Positions 61,801 to 64,000 of a stretch of DNA of 64,000 nt are shown here, one piece after another. The notes beneath the pieces are model-generated. The model had not been told where the DNA came from. It searched no databases and worked only from the letters and a program-made list of their open reading frames with translations. The DNA comes from Hermodice carunculata (Eukaryota; Annelida; Polychaeta; Eunicida; Amphinomidae). The stretch lies in the NCBI GenBank assembly GCA_964020975.1, contig OZ026628.1, positions 14,725,079 to 14,789,078 on the forward strand, in the 5' to 3' direction. The position numbers were made by a program, and so were the translations under genes. The first letter of the stretch is position 1. Each line of letters opens with the position of its first letter.

Positions 61801-62330
61801 CAACACTCGTCAAAGAATTGACCTACCCTATTTTCGAGCTCGCACTGATTTGTTTAATAATTCATTCTTCCATCAACAGGTTGCCTTTGGAATGCTGTAC
61901 CTGTTCACAATGGCAATTTGCCATCGTTGTCAAGATTCAGGTCTGAATTATTTAAATTCTTTTCTCGACAGAATCCCCTGTCGGATTTGTACAACTTTGG
62001 AAGCAGATATGCTTTTTATATATATATATATGTATATATACCTACTTACATTTAGACAAGAGACATTTGAATCTCCAATTTGCCCAACTGGTGTGAACGT
62101 GAGTCTTAAGTGCAAGTGCGGTGCAGCTTGCGAAGATGTATGTCACTTTCTTTTTCTGGTCCTCACATTCAGAATTCCACACGATGTTCTTGAAATGTGC
62201 TCCTTTTCCTTAATAAACGGCTTTGTACGGCTCTCTAGTCTGTATGCTTTGGGACAATTACCCTTTTTGTTAGTGGTTCAAAGATTTCATTATTCTGTAT
62301 TCTCGTTTTTCGCATAAAAAGGTATTCAAA
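58885..62330 (+). mobile_element. LINE F: decayed non-LTR retrotransposon with 2A-like motif
   Basis: ORF2 can be traced across several frames. The N-terminus LLAGDFHVNPGP is at 58895-58935. The endonuclease is SDLYEEFEIISISETLFVSQ (59010-59065), a GGGV region swollen by a minisatellite, WLYTNNNIHLGFIYRPVNSL (59460-59520), GDLNADPDT (59600) and AKCDHSVIG (59788-59812). The linker is RMRNDYQERLKTAEHEYHDK (60160-60215). RT motifs are FDKIWHNDML (60885-60915), LGPLLFVIYINDIVD (61050-61095) and LFTDDTSLNLS (61110-61140). The terminal knuckle is LKCKCGAACEDVCHFLF (62105-62155). Many stops and shifts are present. It groups with LINEs B and E. Confidence 0.82.
59121..59350 (+). repeat. 39-bp minisatellite, six units, inside the LINE F endonuclease
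   Basis: The unit cccaatgctgttggcggggg + agttgccctttgcgactgt starts at 59127, 59166, 59205, 59244, 59283 and 59322. 39 bp equals 13 codons, so every frame stays open. In the endonuclease frame it reads CDCPNAVGGGVAL, repeating the conserved GGGV segment. In another frame it gives VPMLLAGELPFAT. Confidence 0.93.
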
Positions 62331-62689
62331 ATGTTCATTTAAGCTTCACAGCACATCTATGAGTATTACCTGCAATTCGAATGAATATAAATTACTTGAT
62401 TAACTAACTGGAAATATTTTCCTCTGTCAGTCTTTTGTCTACTATATAACGTCTTCTTCACCTTGTTCCTGTTGTGCGGCCGGGCAACATTGATCACTGA
62501 CCGTTGATGTAACATATGTGTGTCCCGTAACGTCCTCTGTGTATGTCGTGCCTCTTTATGCCAGGAGGATTAATATGGGGGTATTGTCCTTTTCACAACT
62601 GCTATCTGTTATTTGATGTACGAAGTTGCATGTTCTTTACCATAATTAAATAAGATTTAACTCAAGTTATCTCGGTAGGGCCCTATGAT

Positions 62690-62880
62690 GTGCTGTGGTA
62701 TAATGGTCTTTTCGAGCTCTCAAACGAAAGAAAGATAGAATTCTTGTAAAAACCAAGGAAATCAGGTATGCTGCTATTTGGGCACGTTTAAGATCGGTTA
62801 TGAATCTTACAAGGGTCAACTTAAAGAAGCTGAACGCAATTACAAGGCAAAAACTAAACGATAAATGAAAATGCAAGCAA
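62690..62880 (+). pseudogene. LINE linker fragment, related to LINE F
   Basis: The plus strand reads RALKRKKDRILVKTKEIRYA then AIWARL, and after a one-base shift SYESYKGQLKEAERNYKAK. This resembles the basic linker that precedes the RT in LINE F (RMRNDYQERLKTAEHEYHDK). No RT follows. It is short and therefore tentative. Confidence 0.4.
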
Positions 62881-62904
62881 TGATTACTATTATCTATGCC
62901 CCCA

Positions 62905-63425
62905 GGGGCTCTTTGACCTTGGGATTTGGGTTAAGGTGTTCCATCTTAGAGCTGTCTTAGACCTTATGTAGGATTAAAACCATTGCCAAAAGAAAATTCC
63001 ATGTTAAAAACGTTTCAACTTGCCGTGTGAAAACCAAATTCACTGGAATGGTTCTGTGGCCTTTGGATTTGGGCCAAGTTAACCCATCTTCGAACTCGTC
63101 TAAGACCTTATGCAGGACTATAGTCACCGGCAATTTGACAGGCCTATGTCAAAAAACTTTTCAAGTAATCACGTAAAAACCAAATTCACAAACATGGCTC
63201 TGTAACCTTGGGAATTGGGTCAAGGGCATCAATCCCCACACTCGTCTGAGACCTTATACAGGAATATAAGCATGTGTAATATGAAAGCCCTAAGCCAAAA
63301 ACTTTTCAAGTTATCGAGTGAAAACGAATTTCACGAAAATGGCTCTTTGACCTTGGAAATTAAGCCAAGGTCACCCATCTTAGAACTCCTCCGAGATCAC
63401 TAGCGTGTGCAATATGAAAGCCATG
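62905..63425. repeat. About 145-bp degenerate tandem repeat, 3.6 units
   Basis: The sentence 'gctctttgaccttgg...ttgggtcaaggt...ccatcttagaactcgtc...gagaccttat..agga' recurs with starts near 62908, 63053, 63198 and 63343, a period of 145 bp. Units are about three-quarters identical and non-coding. Confidence 0.85.
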
Positions 63426-64000
63426 ACGTTTTAGCTGGGCTGACTTGTCAGTAGCTGAGCTTGTCTTATGGTCCTTCATCGGTGGTCCTCCGTCGTCAGT
63501 CGTCAACAATCGACTTCTCCAAAACCGTGAGCCAAATTCACTTCAAACTTCGTGGCAATGTACCTTGGCTCTCTATAAAGTTTGTTTAATTGGCCATGCT
63601 CTTGTGAATTTTGGATTTTTATGATTTTTTTTGTTCTTTTTGAGGGCAAATCTTAAAAATCTTCTCTGAAACCGCTCATCCAATTGCTTTGATAACATAC
63701 AAGAACACTCCTAGGGACTCCTAGTTGTGAATTTGTTCACCAGGTAGCGCTGCAATTTTTTCTCAATTTTTTAATGATTTTTTATCTGTTTTGGTTATTT
63801 TCGAAATCTCCAAAACCGTCACTGAGATTAAGCTGAAACTTGGTAGATATGTTCCTTGTGAAAGGACCAAATAAAATTGCTCACTAGGAGGCAATGCTGC
63901 GGATTCCTGACTTGCTTACGATTTTTTCAGTTCGGGTGCTTGTCGGTAAATGCACCTTTCCGATTAATTACAATGTAAGTCAATGGGCATTCTAATGCTA
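63426..64000. repeat. Phrase-repeat block running off the window, with the MITE-free site
   Basis: It opens TTTTAGCTGGGCTGACTTGTC and follows the same order of sentences as 7431-8230 through to 'agtcaatgggcattctaatgcta'. At 63733-63760 it has the uninterrupted phrase gttcaccaggtagcgc, where the large units carry the 426-bp MITE. Confidence 0.8.

Overview
This is a eukaryotic, intergenic, repeat-dominated window, most likely from a marine invertebrate. The evidence is several APE-type LINE families with esterase-bearing ORF1s, a DIRS-type element, abundant long microsatellites, and AT-rich non-coding modules built from degenerate direct repeats. I cannot name the phylum from the sequence alone; a mollusc or another lophotrochozoan would fit, and so would an invertebrate deuterostome. 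I found no convincing host protein-coding exon, tRNA, rRNA or CRISPR array. Nearly every coding signal belongs to a retroelement.

Layout: 1-3190 holds a decayed DIRS-type retroelement cut by the window edge. 3200-5430 is mostly unassigned. 5440-27600 is a field of 'phrase' repeats, meaning recurring non-coding sentences with palindromic landmarks. Inside it sits a head-to-tail near-identical triplication (units 7251-11195, 11196-15462 and 15463-19735). Each unit carries the same three passengers: a terminal-inverted-repeat MITE, an 0.85-kb insert bounded by about 310-bp direct repeats, and a 244-bp insert. The array ends in a (GT)142 tract.

27600-30680 is mainly unassigned with microsatellites. 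30680-39434 is a LINE cluster. A family-A RT fragment (A1) abuts a 5'-truncated LINE B that keeps an open 773-codon RT frame. Next comes a second family-A copy (A2) with a PHD/coiled-coil/SGNH-esterase/zinc-knuckle ORF1 and an endonuclease, but no RT. 41158-41620 and 43025-43217 are MITEs.

43300-49690 is a clear nested insertion. The minus-strand LINE E is split inside its endonuclease domain by a young, nearly intact plus-strand CR1-like LINE C. LINE C is flanked by an 8-bp target duplication, and its 5' junction carries an exact 89-bp copy of nearby LINE E sequence.

49700-52850 is microsatellites, minisatellites and unassigned DNA. 52855-54600 is a phrase-repeat block interrupted by the 3' end of LINE D2. 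55315-56650 is the 3' part of a related minus-strand LINE D. 57588-57737 is a foldback hairpin. 58885-62330 is a decayed LINE F with a 2A-like NPGP motif and a 39-bp minisatellite expanded inside its endonuclease. 62905-64000 returns to a 145-bp tandem repeat and the phrase repeats.

The genes do not form a host pathway. The window is best read as a record of nested retrotransposition and local duplication.
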